This document shows positions 46,018 to 59,057 of a stretch of 64,000 nucleotides of DNA, one piece after another. Position 1 is the first letter of the stretch. Every line of letters begins with the position of its first letter. Source of the stretch: Engraulis encrasicolus (lineage: Eukaryota > Chordata > Actinopteri > Clupeiformes > Engraulidae); contig NC_085875.1 in NCBI RefSeq assembly GCF_034702125.1, positions 47,189,270 to 47,253,269 of the forward strand, read 5' to 3'. The notes beneath the pieces are model-generated. The model did not search any database, was not told the DNA's origin, and saw only the letters and a list, made by a program, of their open reading frames with translations. Position numbers and translations under genes: made by a program.

Positions 46018-47714
46018 TCACGATGCCAAGCTGGCCTTGACGTCGCTGCTGAGGTGTGGCACGGGGCCCCTCCAGGCGCGGTACACCAGCAGCAGGCTGA
46101 GCAGCAGCGCCCAGGTGCGCACGGGCGACAGGAAGAAGGCTAGCGGGCCGTAGGCCTCCAAAAGGAAGTAGCAGGAGTAGGCCTGCCACAGCAGCAGCAG
46201 CAGCATCACCAGGTGCACCAGCAGTGTCCAGCGCCGGGGGCAGCCCCCGCCGCTACCGGCCCCCCGGCACAGGTGCGAGCCCAGCGTGCCGCCCCGGCAG
46301 CGCAGGTGCAGGCTCCAGCACAGGTAGCAGTTTAGCGGGATGTTGAAGAAAATCAGCTGAGGTGGAAAGAAGGTGAAATATGCAGGGTGTATTTACAGAG
46401 AAGTGCCCTGGGAAGTCCTACGCACTGGATATACTGACACAGTTTTGACTTTTTTATTCTCGAGTTGGGCCAAAGGGGTTCAGAGGAAAGGTCAGTAAAC
46501 AGTCTGCCTAAAAAAACACCTGGTGGTCACATTTGCTGCACACGCATTAGCCACCTACGTCACAGAAGTGCCAAAATCCAAAATATTTCTTTCTTAACGG
46601 GACTTTTTGGTCTTTTTCACTGAGGTGTATGTGAGGAGTCAACCATAAGGAAATGCAGGGGTTTTCAGACTGTTTTTATGTCCTAAAAATGACTGTGCTA
46701 GTGTTGCTTAGTTGTGCTTTGGGGTACAGGTCTTTTCGTCGAATGGATTCTTGAGAGGGGACCATTCGAACAAAACGTTGGACCATTAGTATAAGGCAGG
46801 GGATCTTTAGTCGAGGACGGTCCGTCTACCGCAAAAGCCAACGAAAGGTCCTTAAAATTGAACTAAAGATCCTTAGGTTTCAACTAAAGGTCCCTTCAGC
46901 CTGCCTATATTAGAAATGTAAATCAGCTTTTTTAATGCTCATTTTAACGGGTTTTCTTCAGCCTGCCTATATTAGAAATGTAAATCAGCTTTTTTAATGC
47001 TCATTTAAGGGTTTTGTTTATTTAAATATGTAAATCAGCTGTTAAGTTTTGTTTTTTGTTGATTTAAACATGTAAATCTATAAATAAAATGTACTTACTC
47101 ATTTTAACTGGTAGGGCTATGTTGTTGGTTTTTTAACGTTTACGTCGTTACATTTTTTTGACAATTTACGTTTACGGCCTTAAATTTTTTGACAATTATC
47201 TAGACAATATTTGAGAAGCTTTTTTTTTTCACGTCGTTACATTTTTTGACAATTTACGTTTACGCCCTTACATTTTTTGACAATTATCTAGACAATATTT
47301 GAGAAGCTTTTTTTTTCACTTTTACGCCGTTACTTTACTCCCATCTGCGGGCAGAGAGGCGGGACCAAGCACAGCCTGCTCGCTTTGAATCAAAGCAGTG
47401 CGGTTTAATGTGTCTAGAAGTAGGCTATTGACCCTTGTGCTCGCTTTGAATCAGAGCATCGCGCGTCTAGGCTATACTATAGTGCATCTAGAAGTAGGCT
47501 ATTGACCATTGAGCACATTGTCATGCAGCGAGTTTTCTGACTTTCCGGTAACTTTTTAGATGCGAAGCACCAGCAACAAGAGAAAGCTGTCTCCCGACAC
47601 TTTGATGTTTCTGATTCTGAATGACAGTTCGCGCATGAGCCAGAAAACAATATAGGTCCTAACAGTGTTGAAAACATTACAGAACCCATGCACCTGTGTT
47701 AAGCCCATGGCTAC

Positions 47715-47782
<68 letters not shown>

Positions 47783-47784
47783 AG

Positions 47785-47821
<37 letters not shown>

Positions 47822-49005
47822 TAAATCACTACGTTAACACGCACAGGAGGGCGTTCTCTCTCCGCCGCGTCTTTGCATGAACAAATGAAATGGTAATTGA
47901 ATAATAGTTTGCCAGTATTGCAGGGTGTATTAAACCCAGTGTACGTTGGGGTGCAAGGGAGAGCAAGGAAGAGAGCAGCATCTGTGATTAACCGCTTCGA
48001 AATGTGTGCGTAAAACCTGCTGTTAACCAGTGGATTTTGTGAAGCTTGAAGTGTACCGCATTAAAAAAAAAGCTTTGTTTGATTTCTTGTTTGTATTTTA
48101 CTTTGACGTTGCCTATAGTCCTCAGTTTATGGGTATTTTCAGTTGACCCCCTACACGTTTTCTTTCTGTCATGTAGGGTATTGTAAATAAATCGACCGTA
48201 TTTTTTTATCATTTTGATTTCGGACTTAATTTAGCCCTTCAATCACCCCTCTCCAATTGCAAACTTTACCCTGATAGAAGAGCATTCGCTACCCTGCACT
48301 ACTCGTTAAGCACTTATTGTCTGACTGATTTTGGCTGCTGCGAATAAGGTAGGTCTATCTTATAAAAAAAGGGTCTGTCACCGTTTTGGCTGAAGGTTGA
48401 CACCACGAACCAGATGACAATTGCAGTCTTGCCGCGGGTCTTGAACAGTGCGCTCTCTTTCCGATTCAGATTGCTTCTTCTGAGAAGGCAACTGGCTACC
48501 GCAGGAGAGGGGAAAGGTGGCAATATTATCCACAAGCTTGTTGGATAAATTGTGTTTAGCCTATCGCAGATGAGGTTCTGGAATATTTTGTAGTGCATGG
48601 GACATTGACAAGGAAAGGTAGCTATGATATCCTCGTGAATAAGTCTTCGACTTTTCAAAATTCCTCCTGCTCGCTTTGAATCAAAGCAGTGCGGTTTAAT
48701 GTGTCTAGAAGTAGGCTATTGACCCTTGTGCTCGCTTTGAATCAGAGCATCGCGCGTCTAGGCTATAGACTATAGTGCATCTAGAAGTAGGCTATTGACC
48801 ATTGAGCACATTGTCATGCAGCGAGTTTTCTGACTTTCCGGTAACTTTTTAGATGCGAAGCACCAGCAACAAGAGAAAGCTGTCTCCCGACACTTTGATG
48901 TTTCTGATTCTGAATGACAACAAATAGTTCCATGAGCCAGAAAACAATATAGGTCCTAACAGTGTTGAAAACATTACAGAACCCCTGTGTTAAGCCCATG
49001 GCTAC

Positions 49006-49064
<59 letters not shown>

Positions 49065-52000
49065 GTTAAATCGCTACGTTAACACTGCACAGGAGCGCGT
49101 TCTCTCTCCGCCGCGTCTTTGCATGAACAAATGAAATGGTAATTGAATAATAGTTTGCCAGTATTGCAGGGTGTATTAAACCCAGTGTACGTTGGGGTGC
49201 AAGGGAGAGCAAGGAAGAGAGCAGCATCTGTGATTAACCGCTTCGAAATGTGTGCGTAAAACCTGCTGTTAACCAGTGGGTTTTGTGAAGCTTGAAGTGT
49301 AGCCTACCGCATTAAAAAAAAGCTTTCGCAGATGAGGTTCTGGAATATTTTGTAGTGCATGGGACATTGACAAGGAAAGGTAGCTATGATATCCTCGTGA
49401 ATAGGTCTTCGACTTTTCAAAATGCCTCCTCTCAACATTCAACATGTAAATGGGTTATTCTGTAGTCCAACGCTATCCTGGCAGGAGAATCATTCGTTAC
49501 AAATACTGCATACACACTCAGCAATTGTGTCTGTTGGTTTTTGTCCTCCAGGTCTTCATAAAATCATCTACCACCGCTGTGATAATTTGACTACACACCG
49601 CTGAACAGTTAACAGTTTTTTAGGCTACTGTATTGACAATTGCAGTCATGCCGCTTGTCTTGAACTGTCCAGTCTCTTCCCGTTCCATATCGTGACAGCC
49701 AGATGAGAAGCGCAAAGGTGGGGGCTATCCGCGATCGCGGAGGAAAGGTGTCAATATCCATAGCCTAACCCTTGAACTGTGGAGCAATTACATATTGTTT
49801 AGGTTCTTGAATACTTGGAATTAGCATGGAATTAATTTTACATTAATAAGGAAACGTGTAAGATTTATCCTCAATCCTCCCCGATACTGTTTTTGTCATA
49901 GGCCTAATGGTAATGCCCTCCCCAACACATATCCCCAGTACAATATTGCGACACACGCTTGGCACAAATGAGTTCAATGTTCTTGCAACACTTTTCCCAA
50001 GAAAAGTCAGTTTTCATTTCGAGATTCCAGAGCAAATCAGCTGGTACTGCGCTGCTCGCTTGCTGGTCAATAAACGTTGAACTGAACCGTGTCGTCTGTG
50101 TGTGTGGCTATGTGTGTACCATCGTATGTCCATGATCTTATCATGCAAATGACATGTCATGCAGGCAAGGGCGTCCGTTTGATTTCAAAAGTGCTGGCCC
50201 GGACAATTACCATAAACCCGAGTAAGGTTTGAAAAGTGCTGGGTACAAGATAAGGCTACTTCCGATTTGAGGTTTCATGATAAATAGCCTAATACGCATT
50301 GGCGTATTGACGCATAATGTGGCCATGTTAAAATTAAAAGCCATCTGCGCTGTCTTGTTTATTTCTGATATCCTGCGCTGAAGTCATCTTTATCATACAT
50401 ATTATTAATGCAACGGTAACTGAGTGGTTAACCCATCATAACTACATGTAGCCTTGCATAATGGTGCACGTCAATTTGTTGTCATAACTTCGCTCTGTCC
50501 CTTTTGATTTCTTCAAGCAATTCATCCCTTTTGTCATTGTCCCTGTTTTACTGTTAGTCTTATGGACCTAGGGCATATCGATCACCATTATTTGCCTGAA
50601 ACCTGAAAACTAAACACTGCATGCGCGCAGCCACACAGAGCATTCTCTGTGTCAAAGGAACCCTTTCTCCGCGCCTGTGCGGCATTCTCCTTATCGCTCC
50701 TAGAATGGCAATACATGTTGGCAGACTTTATTTTGCATAATTCACGATTATCTGTATATATTTGGCTAGGTTACTCAGCAAAGAACATCATTAACGTTAG
50801 TGAGGTAACTTTTGGCGTGCTGATACAAACACCAACGGTGAATCACGACGCAGGCCCTACTTCCCCAACCATAGCCTACTGAAAAGGTCCATAGCCATTG
50901 TGTTCAACGCCCTTTGATAGGCTCTGCCTGTATCAGGGTCGATAGGCTAATGATGATGGTCAGGGCGCACATCAGTGTTTGGGTTGTCTATGCTTTTTTC
51001 TGGAATACTGTGCCGATTAGATAGAAATGATCATGTTATGAACCCGAGTTTAGTAGATATCGCGCGGTGAACGAGGCAGCCTGCAAACAGTTTGAAGCGC
51101 AATGTGGCTGTAACAAGTTAGAAAGTAGCCAAACCATGTTGCTTGTTAACCTGTTTAAATTATGAGCGTTCCACGAACTATCTTTCTTTGCGCACGCTAT
51201 AAACTATGGTTATGTATGCTTTATAATGTTGGTAAAGGCGGGATAAGCGGGATAATGTATTGTCCACACGTGACTACGGAAAATACATTTCCCTTCAGAG
51301 ATAACAGCACTCCGCCTTCGGCGTCGGGGGTGTTATTCGCCCCGTAGGGAAACATTTTCTTATAGTCATGTGTGGACAATACATTATCCCTTAGGCCTAC
51401 CTTTAAATTGATGTCGTACATTTTAAAACATTTCGTTGATATTGTAGTGGTGCAAACGACTGTAGTTATGAGATGGGCGCCAGCCAGGCAGCAAGACTGC
51501 CGTTACCTTTTCAAAAATGAATAAAAATCAGTGACCAACACATTAGAAATAATTCATATCAACACAACGAATATCTTTTCTTACGTTGGAACAGCTCACA
51601 TCAATGTCTGGCAATATAGTATATATAAAATAGGCTATAAAATAGGCCTAATGATAAAAAAGCAGCCTGAACTAAAATTAATAATTAATTTAAAAAAATA
51701 GAGACGCACACACTTTCTACATGGTTCGATTTTTGTTTTCATTGCATTGTGGTGGTAGGCACACAAGTTTGATAAAATATAAAAAATAATAGGCTAATAA
51801 AATAGGCAGACTAAACTAAACATCTGCCCAGTTACACGAAAGGTCTGCATGGGTTGAACGTAACGTCCTTAGGTCTTCGACGAAAAATCCTCAGGTACTG
51901 CACGAAACGCCCCATGCCTTCTACTAATGGTCCAACGTTTTGTTCGAATGGTCCCCTCTCAACAATTCATTACACGAATCGTCTCGAATTCACATGCATG

Positions 52001-54025
52001 CATTTCTCTTGCTGTACTTATTGTTAACATTAGCGGTCAACGTGATGTATTTTGTGTCAAATGGTGTGACACCAGTCATGTGTTTGGATCACTCTGGGAA
52101 CATACACCTGTGTGGTACACTTTTTTAATAGGCCGTGAAGGTCAGAACAAGTTAGCTTGATGTCCATGAGAGAATAAAGCACTCTTAACATTTCTTCTAT
52201 TCAGAGTGCCTCAAACTCTCTTTCTTGAATTCTTTTACACACAGTAGTTGAACAGAGTTGACAATTATTTTTGGTGACTCTTGATGAGAGTTCTTACTCA
52301 TATCCACAATAAAGACAAATGTCCACCTCTGTTGTTAGCCTACCCTACCAAATTTACTAAATTGGAAAAGTTTCTTTGTGCTATCCTTTTCAATTCTATG
52401 AATTGTATGAATGTATTGCGCGTGATCTCTATGAATTATATGAATTCTGTGAATGAATTCTATAAACTCAATGTCATTTCCAAAATAATATTTTCCTAAC
52501 GACCTCCTCACCTGAAGTAGTCCTACAACGTAGGTGAGGCTACCCTCGAGGAAATGGCCGTCCACAAACACTCCAAAGGCAAAACACGCACCACTGTGCC
52601 CGTCAATCACCTCGCCAATGAACCACGGACCTGCAAAAGACGATGAAAGAAACATTTCTTAGACACAAATTTGGGAAAAGCATGAAACGAATTAAAAAAA
52701 TGCAATACTGTCTTACAGCAGTGGTGTTGAACACTTAGCTTTCACTGATCAATCCTATTTTTCACAACATCCAAACTAAAACAGCCACGAGTAATGCAAG
52801 AGAATTGCTGATAACACTAAATGTATTTTTCTGTTATGAAGCCCGCAGTCTTCTAATATCATACTCGAGTACCGGCAACCAACATGTAGTATGTAGCGTA
52901 GCCTAAAGCTTGCATATGGTCCTTTTTTGTCAAATGCCTTTGATTCAATGCATTCAAAAGCAGGTATAAGCAGCATCTGGTGGCATGTAAGTCTATGGAA
53001 ACCGATTGTTGGTTGTACCTGCTTTGCTTCGAAATAGAACTTTTTTGTGATCAGCATTTTTCATTTTTTGACAGTACAAACAGAAATCAACTTTCTGCTG
53101 ATGATACAGTATGTCAATGGTCACACAGTATGCCGCACACACACAGCCCATCTCTTAATCTACTCACCTAGTGCTGTGCACAGGTTGAAGAGGAGTAGGG
53201 AGTAGAAGAAGGAGTCTGTTTTGCTGACGAGGTGGAGGGATGTGTACACAGGAGACAGTGCTCCTAGAAAGCAACCAAACGCACAAACATCCCAGACATC
53301 CTAGATTTAGTATGTCATCGCTACATGGCATCACATTAGAGTAACAGAATTAAAGCCTTTATGGTTCAGTAAGACAAATGAAAGGATATTGTAGCCTGAA
53401 GTGCTTAGTGTGCATGTGTGCGTGTGTGCGTGTGTTTTAATCACTATGGTTATTAATACATAACAAATGTACCATAAGCGTGCTGAGATGAGCCTCCTGG
53501 TTAAAGAGAAAAATGGCAATGCTGCCGTCATGCTTTTCCACTTGCAAATTGCAGAAATATTAGGCCGTTTAACATTCGAATGCATCATGCCTCACCTACC
53601 TTGCTCCAAATGACATTATCACTTCACAGATATCTTTGAGACACACAATAAACAAATCTCACGTGAAGCCTGGACAATTTGCGCCGTGCGGCAGCCTTCA
53701 GAGCTGGTGTGGGAATGTGGGAATGTGTGCGTGTGTGTACACTATGTGCATGTGTATTTTGAAAGCGCTTTTAGTCAACTTAATAGTTGTGATACTGCGC
53801 TATATAAATGCATTTTGCATTGTATTGTATAAACAATTTCTACTGCTATTATTACTGCTATATTTCCCTGGCCTTACCTCTGTACACTGGAACACGTTGG
53901 AATCGGAACACTATGAGCAGGCCAACATTAAACAGCACCAGAGCCAGAAATCCAATACGCCCCTACAGACAAGTACACACAAGTATTATGCAAATAAGCA
54001 TGCAAAACAGAGATTAAAGCAGTGG

Positions 54026-54112
<87 letters not shown>

Positions 54113-56373
54113 AAGAACAGCCTTGCCCGTGCCAGCATGGAGAACAATACCACATTTACAGCTGAACTTTTTTTGCCATTTTATTTACATCAGAGTTGTA
54201 AGCTGAACAGAAAAGTTATAAATATGGCAGACACAGTTCATGCAACACATGATTATTGTTCTTACCAGGATGTAGTGGTCAGTGAGGAGAATGAAGGACT
54301 GGACGAAGCCAAAGCTGGGCGTGAGGTCCTCCTCCAAGGTGAACTGCTGCTCCCGAACCTTCACGCGCTCTGCTGCATCCTATCACAGAGCAGAGGAGGA
54401 AGAGGAAGAGGAGGAGGAGCAAAATGCTTTATGGAAACAGTTGGCGAACAATTGCCGCCCCAGATCTGTCATCTAAACAATCTGTGCTGTTAACAGAAAA
54501 GCCTAGCCAATATTTTTTCTCTCTTCTCAAGAACACACTTTTTCTAGATGACAAACAATGCATTCCATACAATGGATTAATAGATGACAAGGCATTCCAC
54601 ACATTTTTCGTGGGGGAGACAGGAGGCAAATGGGAGAGAGATGTGGAAGGACTAGGAAATGGCCGGAACCAAACCCAGGTCCACGGTGGAACAGCACAGC
54701 ACTCCAGCCATTTGAGCCACAGCCAAGGCCGAAAAAAAACAACCCTTGCAACCAGATAATCTTTAAACAATGACAGTCAAACTGAGAGCTAGCAGTTTTC
54801 ACCTCCACCATGACAGAGATTGTGTGCAGGCCGCTGCTGAAGACAGTGGGGTCCCAGGGCACCACGTAGAGTGGGCCCTCCACAGGGTAGGCGATGCCCA
54901 GAGGAGAGCCGTCGATGGTCACATGCACCTCCCTAATGGGCGCCACGGAGAACACCAGCATCCTGCAGGCCAGGGGAAGGACACGACACAAGACGAGAGC
55001 ACATGTGAGTGGGAGGCTGCTAGATGATGACAACCCAAAACCACACACACAGGTGACAGGCGAAGCAGGACAATGGAGGGGGAAATACGTTCATGGAACC
55101 CATATTTATTAGTAGTATTCAGGGCTCTAAATTAACAACAGCCAACTAGCCAAATGCTGGTGAAAAATCAGTTTGGCAGGTAGAAAAGAGCCAGTTACTA
55201 GCCACTTTGACCCATTAGTCAGTGTGTGTTTGGCTAGTAAGATAAATTCTACTGGCTGCCTGGTGATGAAAAAGTTAAATTAGAGCCCTGGCAGTATTTA
55301 AACATTTCAGCAGAGGTGACAGGCTCAATGTCAGAGTAACAACATGTAAGCACAGAGGCTGATGAGGGACAGAGGCGAAACACATTGTTCATGCTGAATA
55401 AACGAGTAAAAAGTCAAACAAATGTGAGGTAAACGTCTTTCTTTTGAAGTATTGAACATTCATGCATTCACCAGCACCTAGAAGCTGTGCATGGATCTGA
55501 TTGAAGTTTAACAAAATAAACACGATTCTTTTGCCTATGCAGGTTCTGTCACCGTTTCTTTACACACACTTTACACACATGTACTTATCAGCTGATGTAC
55601 GGTACTCATTGCAATGTCATGTCAATCGGGTGTGTGCGGAGGACTTTACCTTGTAAAGCCAGTATTTTGACAACTATGCTATAGAAGATGCTATGAAAAA
55701 CATTGAAGGGTGAAGTACTACTGCATGTATGCCAAGTCTTTCAAGTGTTAAGAAATCCCACACACTGTCCATTCCACATTGTGCAGAATTTTTTTTAACA
55801 CTTGAATGACCCCCACTCCCCACTGGGATAACATGCTATGCACCTGTCCAACTAAAGAGGTGTGCAAAAGCGTCATCTTGAAATGTATGCCAAGTCAGTG
55901 CCAGTGAGTGAGGCGAGGCTGGGCCTGGCGCTGGGGGTAGCGAGAGATGAGAGTGTGAAGGGTAAAAGAGACACACACACAGAGGAGACACCTGATGTGG
56001 GTGGAGCTGCGGATGCGTCCCAGAGGCTCCACGCTGGGGTTCATGTACATGGCCTCCTTGGGGTTGGTGATGAGCACCGCCGGCCACTCGTCAAACTTCA
56101 GGTCCGCAAAGCTCAGCAGGTCGTGATCGAAAGCCAGCACGCGGTACCTGAGACAACAAAATATATATTTTTTTTTAAATGAATGAATTTAAGTATTTTA
56201 GACAGCCGGACTAAAAAAGGATTGTAGATAGATTGATGCCTTTATTGTGAAATTCGTTTTCAACACCACACAGACACATACATTTTACTTCTTTATTTTG
56301 GATTAACAGATAAACATGTATCATGGCACAATCCAAATATGGTTTAAAAGGAGTCCTATACAGCACTACAGTC

Positions 56374-56407
<34 letters not shown>

Positions 56408-59013
56408 CCTACCTGCGATTGTCCATCCAGTCACCCAGCTCGAGCTCCAGTGTGCCAGAGGAGTGCCTGGTGTGCAGCACTGGCATCAGCCCACCCAGAG
56501 TATGCAGGTGCCCACACAGGTACGCCACCGCAGAGCTACACAGAGGGACGGGGGAATGGGGTTAGTACATAGAGCCAGCTGAAGTTTCCAGTTTCCAAAA
56601 CAGGGGTGCATTTCTGGAAAGCGTAGTTGCTAACTATGTTAGCTACTTTGTGGGTTGCAATGTTAACAACTACGCTTTCCAGAAATGTACCCCAGGTTGT
56701 GATGTACATTAACAAATGAACAATTGATCCACAGAAACATGAAGGTTTGTGCAAGTATGTGCTAACCTATTACTTCGAAAATATACTGTATTATGAGACC
56801 ACATTTTACCCAGCTTGTTCATTCCATCCAATTCGAAATTGTTAAGTGTAATACTATTCATAATGCATCTGTGAATTGGTCTTCATGAATCAACCAACTG
56901 CCTATTTTACTAAATATTTTTGCAATAAAAAACGTGTTTGAGGACTATGGAAAATGCACAAAATATGTTACATAATATTGAGTCCATCATTCTTTAGAAC
57001 TGTCCTGTCCAAGACTCCCGTCACGTCACAACTGTGTGGTGGTACATGAGACCATTCTATCATCCTTTTACGGGAAGTAAAAGTAATGTATGATGTACAT
57101 GAAGTACTGATACAACAAAATCAGTCGAGTGGTCACCTCATCAAGTTCCGGACGCCTGGGGATGGCGAGATGATGGTTGAGGTGGTGTAGTGGCCAAACC
57201 AAATGCTCTGGTTGCTGCTGTGGCTCTCAGCTTGAAATGTTGCCAGCTGATTCATTTGGTCCTGACAAAGAGACATGGGTACAGATAGAATATATCGTAT
57301 CCTCAAGGGCTGGCTGGCAAACAATTTTCCATTTGTCAACTGCAATTTCTGGTCTTGAACAAAAACGCTCCCACCCCCCTCAATACTCAATCAATAGCCA
57401 TCTAAGCATACAGACTACAGCGCGCTCTGAGAGCAAACACGGGAAACTGTCCTTCCTAACATTACCTCGACTTTCCTCAAAAACCTGCAAAACAAACCGA
57501 CAAGTCTCGGACAATCTCTTCTCTTTTAACGTTTTCAGAACTTTCAACAGCAGTCTCTCCACACGTCTCTCCTGTAAACGGCTGCCTATTGCCAAATTTG
57601 ATCTTAACTAAGTGTGACCTGACTGGCTGTAGCGTCTAATTGTCCTTAAGACGTTTTTAGGCACACACATATACACAGTAATGCACACACATACACTCAT
57701 TACCGCACACACACATACACTCCCTCCCAGTGGAGGGAGCACTGACGTTAAGACGTCCCTGGTCTCCCAAAACCGGAAAACAAAATCACAGGGCAAATAA
57801 GGGGAGGATAAAGGGAGGAGGAAAACCTCACAAAGTGGTTTTGCTCTGAGCAGGGATAAGTTGCTCTGGCTGTAGTTTAAGGCTACAGTCATTTTGCACA
57901 GAGCAGGTAGAAGTTGCTCCAGTTGTAGCTGAAGGCTACCTCCAACAGAAGCTAACCACTCTCGCTGCTGAGTGTTAGCACACACGGCACCAGTGTTCCC
58001 AGGACTAGGAGGTGACAGGTTTGAACACATGAGTGGCGGACTGCGCAGGAACACCTTAGTTACATTGACAATGTGATAAGGCTACACCAAATGCTTCCAT
58101 AGATTTAAAATCGTGATTGCCAGGCCATCCTCTTACCTCACGTAGAATGCCAAAGAAGTTATACGGCCTCTTGGGCCCTGGAGTAAGGGTTGCATCCGCA
58201 CAGACGAAGGAATAGTTGCCAAATGGAGCCCTGTGGACGTAGTGGAATGAGCCCACTTTCTGCGCTGCGGAATACTTCCTGAAAGACAGTCAGCACAATA
58301 TTCAGAGAAAAACAAAGCAGGATAAAAAAAGTCCACAAAATACTTGTGTGGAGTTACACAATGATCACTGCAAGGCATCAAGAAGCCATTTGCCAATAAA
58401 ACGGAAATTGTATTAACCATATTAAAGCTATGGTCCATTTCCAGCTAATGCAGCTCTTATAGCCTTACATTATGGTAATTGTTTAATGTAAAGTCTGTCT
58501 GAGGATATCTGATGATGTAAAGATTAAACACAGAGTGATGCCGAGTGAGCCATCCACAGACCTGTAGTAGTTGTTAACACTTTCCAGTGAGGCGATGTTG
58601 AAAGCATCTGCAAAAAAAACAGATAAGAGTGGAGAGTAAGATTAACATTATATAGATATAACATTCAGTGTGTTCAGGAACCAGTGACTGATGCACATTT
58701 CTCAATGGAAAACACATTTAGGATGCTATGCAAAATATCCAAATCACCGCTTCCCAGTAAACCAATGAACAGAAGTTGGTGGTACATTAAGTAAATTATT
58801 TAATCACCATGGTTTCCACGGATGTCAATCCATTTAGTACGCTCCATCACCCGTGACCTTTTCAGAACATTGTGGTAAGCTTGCCACTCCACTTCATGTT
58901 GCAGAGAACCCACTTTATTCTCAGTCTTCGCATCTGTGAGATCACCTTGAAATAAAAAAATAAACATTGGGTGATTTATTGAAGTTAAACGTAATCAGCT
59001 ACACTTATAATAT

Positions 59014-59057
<44 letters not shown>

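Larger units (their letters stand above)
46735..51978. mobile_element. ~5.2 kb element with terminal inverted repeats
   Basis: The left end (TTCGTCGAATGGATTCTTGA, then GAGGGGACCATTCGAACAAA and CGTTGGACCATTAGTA) is repeated in reverse complement at about 51905-51978 (GGTCCAACGTTTTGTTCGAA, then TGGTCCCCTCTCAACAATTC). The inverted repeat covers at least 70 bases. Inside are subterminal tandem blocks, a 1.3 kb duplication and GA microsatellites, but no transposase-like frame. It therefore looks like a large non-autonomous DNA transposon. It occupies most of the last intron of TMEM62. Confidence 0.7.

Noticed and set aside
55360..55395. CTGATGAGGGACAGAGGCGAAAC as a hammerhead ribozyme
   Set aside because: The core words are present but stem II does not pair beyond one base pair, and no good stem I or III is seen.
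57177..57611. 144-codon plus-strand open frame
   Set aside because: It is antisense to TMEM62 exon 6 and its flanking introns; no independent coding signature.
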